A stretch of DNA of 64,000 nt from Malania oleifera (taxonomy: Eukaryota > Streptophyta > Magnoliopsida > Santalales > Ximeniaceae): NCBI RefSeq assembly GCF_029873635.1, contig NC_080421.1, positions 40,219,120 to 40,283,119 on the forward strand. The letters are read 5' to 3'. The position numbers and the translations under genes were made by a program. This document shows positions 43,638 to 53,272 of the stretch, one piece after another. The notes beneath the pieces are model-generated. The model was not told the DNA's origin, searched no databases, and was given only the letters and a program-made list of their open reading frames with translations. Within the stretch, counting starts at the first letter, position 1, and each line of letters opens with the position of its first letter.

Positions 43638-45882
43638 ATCCTAAAGCTTCAAAGAAGCTTCAAGATGAAACTTTTTATTAAAAGTTCTCTTGCATCCCTA
43701 TCTTCTTCTTCTTCTTCTTCTTCATTCTTTTCTTTTCTTATTCTTCTGCAACATGAACTCTCTCTCTCTCTCTTCACGTTCTCTCTCCCTCTCTACTCGA
43801 TTTCGTGACGAATTTTTGCCCGATCGGAAATCCGAAGATACCACTGAACTCCATTCGCCACTACCGTCATTTCTACTAGAGTGGATCGGTGGTAGGAGCG
43901 GCGTAGGTGTATTCCCTTGGGTAAGCCATTTTCCCCTTTTCCTTTAATTTCTTACAAAATATAAGCCCAATTGACGAACGGACACCACCACGAGAATCTA
44001 GGGATGATTCTCTACAAGTCTATTGGGACGGAATTCTCGTGGGGGTGTCGGACCAAAACCCCAAATTTGGGGTGCGGCGATTATTAAGGGACTTATTTTT
44101 AATTAATTAGCATTAATTTAGAAATTTTAAAATATTAAGCATCTGGAACTGAAGTAGGATTTCTGGAATTTAGGGCTTGGGTGAGCGCCTCGGGTATAAT
44201 TTTGGGACCCATAGGCAAAATTTGGAAAATTAAGTGGGGATGTTAAATAATAGTTTAAATATTAATTTGAGGTATATGGAGCCTAGGGAAGGTTAGATGA
44301 GTATTATTTTGGAGAAATAGATTAATTAATCTGAGGAAAATGTAAATTGCAGGAGTTAAATTTCGGGCGCCAAGGGCGTGAAATTTTCTGTCCTAACGAA
44401 TTTCTCAGTAATCAGGTAAAGGAATAAACTAAAGCAGTAATTTTCCATACAAATTATTATTGATTATGAGTAAATTTATTTTCAGAAAAACATATGTTAT
44501 ATTGTGTATTATGAATGAAATGTACGATTGGGAAAATACTGCTATGATGATTAAAATGTATATGTATGTATGAGATGTAAGGAATTCACGATTTTAGAAT
44601 ATGAAGTATGACTTTTAACAGCATATGTGTGGCATGAATATTATTTTATGTGAAATGTATTATGATATGAAAGATTCTACGAACCAAGAATGATTTCAGG
44701 TATTATGAAAATATGAGTTATGTTGTGATGGTTTTGACGATTATGTGATAAATGATGTATTTTCAGAATATATATACCTGAAACAATTTTAGCGCGAGGC
44801 CATATATTTATGTTATCGGCACAAGGCCGTATTTATGTTATTGGCACGAGGCCAAGTATTTATGTTATCGGCACGAGGCCGTATTTATGTTATCGGCACG
44901 AGGTCGTATTTATGTTATTGGCGCGAGGCCACGTATTTATGTTTTCGGCACGAGGCCGTAATTACTATATTTTTGGCACGAGGCCGTAATGATGTTATAT
45001 ATATGATCATGTATTATATGTTATCACCACCAGGATGTTAGTTTAGTTCAGTTTAGGGGCTCGATACCATAGCTATATATGTAGATCAGATATCTACGTC
45101 AGATTAGTGCTAACCATCCCACGAGGGGATGGGAGATGGATAGTCGATGTGGCTTTCAGTAGAGTGTGGACGTCCACCTGGCAGTCCGGACCAGGGTGTG
45201 GCGGGCTCATCGTACTTACAGACATATTTGATTCGGCAGTGGTCGGCCAACCATTGTCGGGTCCCGCCTTTGGGCTGCACAACCCGTCATGGGGGGTAAT
45301 ACATGACACCAGCTAGCTATTCATCCTAAGTTTGTTTTTAGTACTACAGTTATAACAGATGATTTTATGTATGTTATGATTTATTAACAGATGTGAAAAT
45401 ATTTGTTTACCCAGTACGATATGATGATGTTTATAAACTTATGAAATGTACTGTATACGTATAAATGCATTAAATATTCATGTTGCCACAAAGCTATATT
45501 TAGTTTATTTTCCCTTACTGAGAAGTGTCTCACCCCCAAACTTAATTAATTTTTCAGGAGCCCCTGAGAGACCGGCGGGCTAGAGCCGCCATTGAGTGAT
45601 TGGAGCTTCCCTACTAGAAGGGTAAGCATTGAACTAGGATCGGGAGTTTTTGTTATTTAATCCTAGTGTTATTTTGACTTTTGGGGGTTGTATATCATAA
45701 TAGTATTTTGATGTTATAGAAAGCTCTGGTATTATGTTTTATGATTGGATGTTTGAGATTTTATGTTTACTGCTGCTAGGTTTTCCGCTGTGTTTGACAG
45801 GTGTCCCCACTACCCACGGGTTCGGGTTAACCATTTTATTTATTATGTGATAATTTATGTTAAGAAATTAAGGGACGTTACA
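43398..45882 (+). repeat. 3' LTR of gypsy III
   Basis: 2,485 bp, same ends as the 5' LTR. The length difference comes from the A/T-rich tracts near the start and three extra minisatellite units. The intron-like span is 44416-45557 (1,142 bases). A short frame at 45107-45316 also occurs in the 5' LTR (37540-37779) and is not a gene. Confidence 0.9.
44791..44998 (+). repeat. GGCACGAGGCCG minisatellite, 8 units
   Basis: Eight units of about 25-27 bases, the counterpart of 37333-37460. Individual units carry private changes (GGCACGAGGTCG, GGCCAAGT), so units have been gained, lost or reshuffled since insertion. Confidence 0.88.
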
Positions 45883-45887
45883 ATAGC

Positions 45888-45935
45888 TTTTGGCCTTCTG
45901 ACATTCAAGGCACACAGAATGCTTTTTATTGCTTT
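45888..45935 (-). pseudogene. copia I pre-integrase zinc-binding fragment (48 bp)
   Basis: A 48-base island of copia I between gypsy III and the next insertion. On the minus strand it encodes HSVCLECQKAKS, the CX2C half of the HHCC motif in the pre-integrase region. It shows that two large elements inserted only 48 bases apart. Confidence 0.84.
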
Positions 45936-46048
45936 TGTAGAGACCCGAAAAATTAAAACTATTAAAATAATTAGTAAAGGAAAATAAATAGAATATATAA
46001 ATAAATAATAAGGGAAAAGGGAAGATTTAAAATAAAAATACAACAGAC

Positions 46049-46266
46049 CTCGTCGAAGAATCTTTTGTCTTCGTCGACGAGTGCCCTTCTGGAGATCGTC
46101 AACAAAGTTCAGTCCCTCATCGACGAAGAGATCCCGAGTGAGTGAATTTCAGATTTTAGGTTTCCTCGACGAATGCATCTTCTCATTGATGAATTCCCTT
46201 CTGTGGTTCATCGACAAACCCTGTCTTCTCGTCAACAAAAACACGCGGCAACATCATGTATAAGAA
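46049..46266 (+). promoter_or_regulatory. U3 array of eight palindromes plus TATA-like box
   Basis: TTCGTCGACGAA-type palindromes start at 46049, 46070, 46095, 46116, 46162, 46182, 46207 and 46228 (steps 21, 25, 21, 46, 20, 25, 21). A TATA-like TATAAGAA is at 46259-46266. Sequence between the palindromes is mostly unlike that in gypsy I and II, yet spacing agrees to within three bases at every step. Confidence 0.72.
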
Positions 46267-46519
46267 TATCTGAGGTTGCTTCACTGTGAAGAAATTCATT
46301 CTTCTTTGTTTTTCTCTCTCTAAAACGGTTTTCTCTACCTTCTCTCTAAGATTCTGGTTGATTCAGATGAACCCTGTCTTCTCGTCAACAAAAACACGCG
46401 GCAACATCATGTATAAGAATATCTGAGGTTGCTTCACTATGAAGAAATTCATTCTTCTTCATTTTTCTCTCTCTAAAACGGTTTTCTCTGCCTTCTCTTT
46501 AAGATTCTGGCTGATTCAG
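46217..46519 (+). repeat. Tandem duplication of about 153 bp
   Basis: 46217-46369 and 46370-46519 are near-identical (AACCCTGTCTTCTCGTC ... CTGATTCAG), differing at a handful of bases. The unit includes the last palindrome and the TATA-like box, so the core promoter and transcription start region are doubled. Confidence 0.88.
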
Positions 46520-48604
46520 CCTAAATCCACAAACGAAAACCGCTACGGTGTTCTAGGTTAGATTCTCAACACATCTAGCAAAGCAGATTTCTAAACTGGG
46601 CTTTCCAGACATCGCTCCAAAGTTGAGGTAAGGGTTAGGATTCTTAGTTTTTGGGGTTTAATATGTTTATTCAAGATTTATGAGTTAATTAAATGTTGAA
46701 ATAATAGGTTATTTGGGGTTTATTTGATTAAACTATGGTTTTTGAATCAGGGTTCGAGTGAGTGTCATAGGCATCATTTTGGGGTCCCTACTGGCGTAGT
46801 TTAGGAAACCAAGTAAGGGGAATATATTAAACCAGGATTTTTTAGGAAATATTTGGTGAAAATGGAAATATTATGTATATATGTATATGATTTTCATATG
46901 GGTTCTGAAATGCCGACCATTTGATTAGTAAATTTCTGGGCCTTAGGTTGTGCTACTAGATATTATTTACAAAAATGGAAAGTTAAAATGACAGATTTTC
47001 TGGATAATTGTCTAAGAAATTAAATGTATATTTTCAGTAAATGAATGATGAATGTGGGTTGGCTTATTTTACAATACACGTATGAAATATGTTGTTAAAT
47101 TGTGTGGTATGAGTAAAATGAAATTTTTGTATTGAACTATGATATATGTATGAGATGCAGGAAATACTATAGAGGCATTGAGAATTTAAATTTGATTTGA
47201 TTTTTTTTGCATGTGTTTGATAATGTTAAATTATAATGTATGGTTTGAGAACTCCGGTAGACCAGAAAAGGGAACAGTACTTTTGTGGGTATTTGTGGAA
47301 GTGGTAGTGCACCCACACATCTTAGAGAGAGTGTGGAGACGGGATGGTCAATTGTGTTAGGAAGGGTAGAGTCCCCCTGGAGTCTAGATCAGTATGGGAA
47401 CAGCCAATCGGACCTACAGACTATAGAATGTGGTTGATTTAACTCTAGAGGGCCAACCAGGGTTTAGTCCAACCTTCGGGCACACAACTTGTTATGGGGC
47501 GAAAGCATGACTATGATTTTTCACCGGTATAGAGAGTTCTAAATGCATAATTGTTATTTTAACCATTGATAATAAAAGAACAACAGATATGGGAATAGCA
47601 TATATGAGAACAACGGATATAAGAACAGCAGACGAGAATGATATGAAAACAGAATATGTGAAAGCATACATGAATATATGAATGAGAAATGTAGAATATG
47701 AATGTGAAATGTGAAGTGAATAATACAGAGATAACAGATACAGAGTAAAAAAAATGTATTATATATTGCATTATAGTATGTATTTGAGGCGAAGTATACA
47801 CTCCGCCTGAGGGCTTGCTGAGAAAGGCGATTGCCCTGATAGGTATCAGATGTAGCTACATTAGACTGCATAATATATTAGGGTAGAGGGAAGTTACTTG
47901 CATTGGTGGATAATCTTCTCTATTCTTGGGAACTTCTGCCATTAAACCTTTGTGTGAATGCGTGAGTACGAGATAAACTAATCACCTAAGGGCTTACTGA
48001 GTAGGGTAAGTGCTCTGATATGCTTCAGTTGTGATTGTAGGTTGCTTAAGGTATCAGAGCAGAGGGGTGCTACTTGTATGGACGGGTAAACACGCCTATC
48101 CTTGGGAACTCTCTTTGATAAAATACCTTACAAGTGTTTGGGTAGGAACAGAGAATGATTTCATAATCATGGTTTCATTTGAAAATAATGAATATATGTG
48201 TGTATATATATATATATATGTTGTACTTAAACCTCATGATTTTCACACTCTGATTTAATGTATTCCATCCTTACTGGGATGTGTCTCACCCGATAGTTGA
48301 ATTTTATCTTTTTCAAGATCTTCGCATGATCGAACTTAGTGAGCTCGGGGCTGGTATAACATTTTTGAAAGAAAGAGAGGGTATAAACTTTGGTTATAAT
48401 TTTTGGGGTTGTAATATATTTATGTTTTCAGAGTTGTGAATATTCGTTAATACTAGATGTTGGTATATACTTTTGGGATTATATAGGTAGAAACTCTAGC
48501 ATATTATGGAAGAATTGTTATTATTTCCACTGTATAACTGATATAGAGCCAGGTTCAGGTAAATGGAATATGTGGCACCCACTTGGTGGGTTCGGGGCGT
48601 CACA

Positions 48605-48724
48605 AGGTGGTATCAGAGTTATATTTCAAATAACACTCCGGACCCTAGTTTCAGGTCCAGGGCATTACATTCTGATACCAAAATGTAACACTCAGGACCC
48701 CAGTTTCGGGTCTGGGGCATTACA
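48605..48724. repeat. Two 41-bp LTR-end-like repeats around a reversed PBS-like site
   Basis: 48629-48669 and 48684-48724 are direct repeats of about 41 bases (ACACTC-GGACCC ... GGGCATTACA). The second is a complete TG...CA unit. Between them lies TCTGATACCA, the complement of the PBS core TGGTATCAGA. On the minus strand the order is LTR-like end, PBS, LTR-like unit, as if the extreme ends of a minus-strand LTR had been joined. Confidence 0.65.
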
Positions 48725-48729
48725 TTTTT

Positions 48730-48774
48730 CTATTGGAAAATTGGTCCATGAAAGAACTTTGTTGACAATGGGTG
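48730..48774 (-). pseudogene. copia I pre-integrase fragment (about 45 bp)
   Basis: Short copia I island between the gypsy-type solo LTR and the small solo LTR. The minus strand encodes PIVNKVLSWTNFPIE, which continues the RRLGHAST segment at 49239-49263 and precedes the CX2C fragment at 45888-45935. Confidence 0.78.
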
Positions 48775-48974
48775 TGTTGAGCTTTGTGGAGCCTATTTTT
48801 GTTTGATCCGGATGATGATGATAATGACCTAACCCGAATTAATGCTACATGGTTTTTAATGAGATAATTATATCCTAAGGCTTAGTCTATTGAGCGAAGG
48901 CTTGTAGCCCATTCTAAACCCTTTGCGCAGCATATAAAATGATTATTTTTTAGGTGATTAGGTTAGGCCGTCAT

Positions 48975-49043
<69 letters not shown>

Positions 49044-49233
49044 AAATCATTGTACAGCGCACTCTCTGCATTTTTCTTCCTAATAATAGTGAAATCCCTA
49101 CAACTCCATGGACGTAGGCAAAATTGTCGAACCACGTAAATATTGTCTTGTGTGTGTGATTGTTTTTATTTAGCGTGGACTTTTTCTCTATTTTTGTTCA
49201 TGAGATTTGGGAATTTCGTGTTAATTCCGAACA
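48775..49233 (+). mobile_element. Short solo LTR (459 bp), copia-like
   Basis: Starts TGTTGAGCTTTG and ends AATTCCGAACA, flanked by perfect TSD GGGTG (48770-48774 and 49234-49238). It holds a long (GA)n microsatellite (48978-49045) and GGACGTAGGC...GTCGAACCACG (49112-49137), a motif typical of copia-type LTR 3' ends as I know them. There are no PBS, PPT or internal sequences, so it is a solo LTR or a TRIM LTR. Orientation plus is inferred from that motif. Confidence 0.85.
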
Positions 49234-49238
49234 GGGTG

Positions 49239-49701
49239 TGGATGCATGTCCAAGTCGACGATGTCATTCACGAAGAGAGACACGTATAGTTGAGAGAGCA
49301 TGTGGACAGCGTGATTTGAATGTAAATTGATAGAGTCCATTACTAAGATGTCCTTGATGATGTACTTTCTCTAAGTAATCCTTCACAAGAAAGAATTGGT
49401 CATGAAATTCCAAATAAATATGGTTGTCAACACAAAATTTTTGAACAAATAACAAATTCTTTTGAATTTCTGGGGCAAGAAGAACTTGATGAAGAACAAA
49501 GGTAGAGTTGGCAATGGAAAGTTTAGTGGAACCAGTTTTAGAGATTTGCAGACCTTGGCCATTTCTGACTTGAACATGATTTGTACCATGATAGTCATCA
49601 TTTCTAAGGTTCAAATTGTTGAGATCATTGGTCACATGGTGCGTTGCACTGGTATTTGCATGCCAATTAGTTTCCCAATTTCCAGCAATAGTAGCGATCA
49701 T
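49239..49701 (-). pseudogene. copia I protease and pre-integrase segment
   Basis: Minus-strand reading. NWHANTSATHHVTNDL near 49650 is the protease region with the expected D(S/T)GA replaced by NTSA. Then come the middle of the domain (NLLFVQKFCVDNH) and the pre-integrase start (SLRE, a TGA stop, RRLGHAST near 49250). The stop is where Trp of WH(R/N)RLGH is expected. It joins to 48730-48774 across the small solo LTR. Confidence 0.83.
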
Positions 49702-50543
49702 GGCTTGTTTAAGTAGTTATTATCAGTGTTATGAGAAGTAGTATTGAAACCACCACGATTTCCACGCCCCCTCCCTTGAGGACCACCTCTTCCTCAATTT
49801 GTAGAGTTTTGATATTGTCTTTGTGCAACATTAACAGACGTTGGTTGAACTGGAGATGAAAGCTAATGTTAAGATTGACGAACCTTTATTGTTGGCAAAA
49901 AAGAATAAATTTCTTCTATTGTAACATTGTTGATGAGGACAAAAATTGAGGCTACAAAGCTATCATATTTTTGACTTAATCCTGCTAGCACAAAAGTGAT
50001 ATCATCTTCACAAGCCATAGGTTTTCCTGCAACACCTAATTCATTAGTGAGTTTCTTAATGAAAAGAAAATATTTGGTGGCAAACTTGCTGCCTTTTGTT
50101 ATAGTTGCAAGCTGTATGCGAATTTGCATAGTCCTTGGACGATACCTTGAGGAGAAATTTTCGTTTAGTGCATGCCAAACAGCATAGGAAGTAGTATAAT
50201 TTACTACCTGAGCAAGCACCCCTTCAGTAAGGGAGGACATTAGTGTACTGAGAATAAGATTATCCTGGCGCATTTAGTGAGAGTGGGCAGGATTTGGTGT
50301 TTTAGATATAACACCACTATCATGATGAGATACAAAGATGGTGTGGGGAGGCTTGGGCATGGTACCATCAAGATATCTAAAGAGGTCTTGACCACGAAAG
50401 TAAGGCACCATTTGTGCTTTCCAAAGAATGTAATTGTCGAGATTTAGTTCGACAGTGACCACATTGGACATAGTGATGACAAAGGGAGATTGTGAGTGTT
50501 GGTTATCGGTGGTAGTAGAGGAAATTGGAGAGGAGGAAGACAT
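49702..50543 (-). pseudogene. copia I gag
   Basis: Start ATG at 50543, 27 bases after the PBS. The N-terminus is Ser-rich, then LDNYILWKAQMVPYFRGQDL, a UBN2-type copia gag domain (WxALxxxFSSRYRPRTMQIR near 50150, LAGLSQKYDSFV near 49960). A TGA near 50274 and other stops break it. Downstream there is a Gly/Arg-rich stretch (RGRGN-type, near 49770), but I see no CCHC zinc knuckle; it seems to be lost. Confidence 0.84.
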
Positions 50544-50569
50544 GGCTTAGACGTTGGTCTTTTTACGGC

Positions 50570-50862
50570 GACTCTAATACCATGTAAAGAAATAGAAGAG
50601 ATAAAGTGTTTGAAAGAATTTTGTATTTCTTATTAATTTTCTTGTAGCTTACATGCAATATATATAGACACATTTACAACTGATTTCCTAATATTTAAAT
50701 TTAAATTCATATTCAAATTTAAATTGAAATTCAAATTCAAATTCAAATTCAAATTCAAATTCAAATTCAAATCTAATTTCAAATTCAAATTCAAATTTGA
50801 AGTCTTCATAATCATATCTCCCTTCAGCAATGATTTCAGTTGAAATCACTTGATCTTCTACA
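50570..50862 (-). repeat. 5' LTR and PBS of copia I
   Basis: LTR 50583-50862 (280 bp, minus strand TGTAGAAGATC to TTCTTTACA). The PBS on the minus strand, TGGTATTAGAGTC (50570-50582), immediately follows. An AAATTC hexanucleotide tract at 50693-50796 is about 45 bases longer than in the 3' LTR. Frames reading as LNLNLN or EFEFEF come from this tract. Confidence 0.9.
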
Positions 50863-52305
50863 ACTTTGAACCCATACAAACTCATATTTCCATATCCATC
50901 ATCAATATCAATACTAGTAAAAAAAGAAACTCAAACAACGATGAAGTTTAGTTGTTTTGCATAATATATATTGCTAGTGATAGGTTTTGAAAAGTAAAGT
51001 GCAGTCCCAAGAGGGGGGTGAATTGGGTTTTAAAAGTTTCTTTTAACTCCTTTTATAGATTCTCAACTTATTGTAAGTTTAGTACTCAAACAAGGATAAT
51101 TTGAATTACAATTTCAGTTAAAAATCAATATTCACTTTTAAAACTTTAAGAATGAGTAAATCAACTTGATCTTGCAGTAATGTCAATTAACACCCAACCA
51201 ATAAATTGATTCAATCAACACAAACCAATGATTCACAATGCCATGCTTTCAGCTTTTGAATCATTCAAACCCCTCAACAAGATAACCAAAACAAGATTCA
51301 CACTTAAAGAAAGAATTCAGCAAAGCTTTCGAAATTTAGCGATTAAGCAACTCAAAGTAGAGTTTAATAAAAGCCTTGTTTTAATGAAACACAATTGAAA
51401 ATTTCAACACTCTTTTGAAACTCAGATTTTAAATAAACTTTCAATTAATAAGTCTTTGGTGTTAATCAATCAACATACACCCTTATGATTTCTGCAATAA
51501 GTATTGATCAACCAACGTACTCCCTTTTGATTTTCGCAATCCCAAAGTCAAATTAATTTTTGGTTTATTCAATATCCAATCCACACAATTTATATATTTG
51601 AAATTAACAACCACACAGTTATATATGTGCAGTAATTAAAGAGAGTTTAGGGAAAGAGAGTGAGACCAAGTTTCTTATGAGGTTCAACTTATACCCAGCC
51701 TATGTCCTCGTCTTAGGCAAGACCACCTAAGGATTCCTCTATAGCATTCCTTTACAAGCGAAACAAACTATTACAATCCCTTCTTTAAGGGTGGAGCCCC
51801 CTTTCCAAGCGATGCCCCACGCTCGATACAATAATCCAACCAACCTTGAATCGTCAAAAACTACAAGAGAAACAAGAAACAATTTGATGTACAATAACAC
51901 TCTCAAAAGAGTAGATTAGTACAATTGAAATCTATATACTTCAATCAAAATCACAATATAGAAAGATAAAGCTCAAGTATATGTATCACCAAGGTTCTTT
52001 CTTAGATTGAATAACTCAGTAAAAATGCAAAGACCTATGAGCTTTTCTCAGCAAAATCACATCAAGTAATTCAACAAGAGTACAGGCAATGTAGCTTTGA
52101 AGAGTAGAAAGAATTTGATTGATTTGTTGCTTGTAGGTTGTTGGTGTATTTGATCCTTGGTGTTAATCATGTATTTATAGAAATTAAAGAGTATTTTTTT
52201 TGTGTTATCCAAGTTGCTTGGAGTATTCTCCAAGTTTTCTCAAAGTTTGGTGGCCAAGAAATCACTTTTGGAAAGTTTCCTAACTGTTAAAATTTGAACT
52301 TCGAA

Positions 52306-52467
52306 GGTTCAGGCACCTGAACTCAAAGGGTCAGTTGCCTGGACTTTAAATTTCAGCAAATTTTGAAGTCAGTACACGGTCAGGCAGCTGAGGTTACTAG
52401 GATCAGGTGCCTGAAGTGGTTATGTCTACTGTTCAGTCGCCTGAACAGACAAGGTCAACTGCCTAAC
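52306..52467. repeat. Array of CAGGCNCCTG palindromes in unit E
   Basis: Six copies resembling GGTTCAGGCACCTGAAC occur near 52306, 52329, 52379, 52400, 52431 and 52453. They lie where unit C has GGTCGACC copies, so the palindrome has been replaced while the array architecture is kept. Confidence 0.66.
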
Positions 52468-52920
52468 AACTTTGATCACCCTTCAGTATTTTGGTCATAA
52501 CTTTTTCTACACAATTCAAATTAGATGTTCTTGGTATCAACAGAAATCTAAAAGAAAATCCCACAACTTTCATGTTGAATACTTTTTAAGATAAGGAGTT
52601 TTTGATAAAGAAAATTACACACCAATGCAGATATAGAAAAAATAACAGAATTTGGAAAAATCCTGTTTTGGTGCTTTTCATTCCAAAAATAATTTTAACC
52701 TTTTTGAAATAACTTTTGACCTTATAAAAATATTTTCCGAGTATTTTAAATGGTATCTAGGTCCAAGTAATTAACCTAAAAGTTTCATGTATCCATATTG
52801 AAATTGCTTGAAGTACTTACATAAAGACTTCTCAAGACTTTGACATTTTAAGCACTTAAGTTTTCATGTTTTTCCATCTCTTGAGTCTATCTTGACTTTC
52901 AACTTCAATTCACTTTAAGT

Positions 52921-53208
52921 TGAAGAAGGGAATGCAGAACAGAGGGAAGACAGATAGCAGTAGAATTCTCCCGCATACTTTTCTGTATTAGATCAGCAAA
53001 TATATATATATATATATATAGTATAAAAAATGGAATCAAAATGGTTAAAGGCTAACTACAGGAATAAAAAAAATAGTTATTCCTAACAAATCCCTGTAAC
53101 AGAATGGAGAAAGAACGAAACAAAATAAAATAAAATAAAACAAGAATTTTGCAGGTACGGTTATGAGCAGTTGCCTGCAACCAGTTCAGGTTTCTTCATT
53201 CTTCAACA
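52921..53208 (-). repeat. 3' LTR of copia II (3'-truncated)
   Basis: Matches 57851-58180 of the 5' LTR, with a shorter (TA)n tract (52989-53010). The terminal TGTAAGAATTTGACTC...AGAG part present at 57786-57850 is missing. Confidence 0.87.
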
Positions 53209-53272
53209 GCCCCCTGCAAGATGGAGAGTAGATGTCTTCTACTCCCATCTTGGATAAGCATGAATAAAAGGC

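Larger units (their letters stand above)
35953..45882 (+). mobile_element. Ty3/gypsy element III, full length
   Basis: 9,930 bp with LTRs 35953-38345 and 43398-45882, PBS 38348-38359, one long gag-pol frame and PPT 43385-43397. Flanks ATGGC (35948-35952) and ATAGC (45883-45887) are a 5-bp TSD with one transition. It interrupts copia I just after the pre-integrase zinc-binding motif. LTR similarity is high apart from microsatellite and minisatellite length changes, so it is among the younger insertions. Domain order gag-PR-RT-RH-INT-chromodomain-like tail and the GAGGACGAAATTT-PPT junction fit the Tekay/Del branch of chromoviruses (inferred from memory, not from a tree). Confidence 0.93.
45936..48604 (+). 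mobile_element. Gypsy-type solo LTR with palindrome array
   Basis: Starts TGTAGAGACCCG and ends GGGGCGTCACA, about 2.67 kb. It has the palindrome array and TATA box (46049-46266), donor-like GTAAGG at 46628 and 46812, a TTCGGGCACACAAC block near 47477, GTGTCTCACCC near 48281 and T-rich CAAG at 48316. A PBS (TGGTATCAGAG, 48607-48617) follows, but no coding interior: within 15 bases the sequence passes into 41-bp repeats and then back to copia I. Flanks GCTTT and TTTTT are not a clean TSD. This is best read as a solo LTR plus a residue of interior. Confidence 0.8.
11503..50862 (-). mobile_element. Ty1/copia element I, split into six pieces by five insertions
   Basis: Minus-strand copia element with LTRs at 50583-50862 (5') and 11503-11738 (3'), a PBS next to the 5' LTR and a PPT next to the 3' LTR. 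Its own sequence is about 4.6 kb, normal for the superfamily. Direct insertions occupy 13193-28461, 29370-35638, 35953-45882, 45936-48724 and 48775-49233. Three have clear TSDs (ATGAT, ATGGC/ATAGC, GGGTG), one a decayed TSD (GACCA/AACCG) and one an ambiguous TSD. Removing the inserts leaves the domains in order: gag, protease, pre-integrase, integrase, RT, RNase H. Outer flanks (GGGAA and ACTTT) do not match, so no TSD is seen for copia I. Confidence 0.9.

Noticed and set aside
48954..49139. Arg-Glu repeat peptide
   Set aside because: Translation of a (GA)n microsatellite within the 459-bp solo LTR; similar artefacts occur at 26534-26834, 59485-59831 and 61095-61289.
11498..50867. Target-site duplication for copia I
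   Set aside because: GGGAA on the left and ACTTT on the right do not match, and shifting the LTR limits by a few bases does not produce a pair; I report none.
50633..50885. Repetitive peptides (LNLNLN, EFEFEF) on the minus strand
   Set aside because: Produced by the AAATTC hexanucleotide tract inside the copia I 5' LTR.
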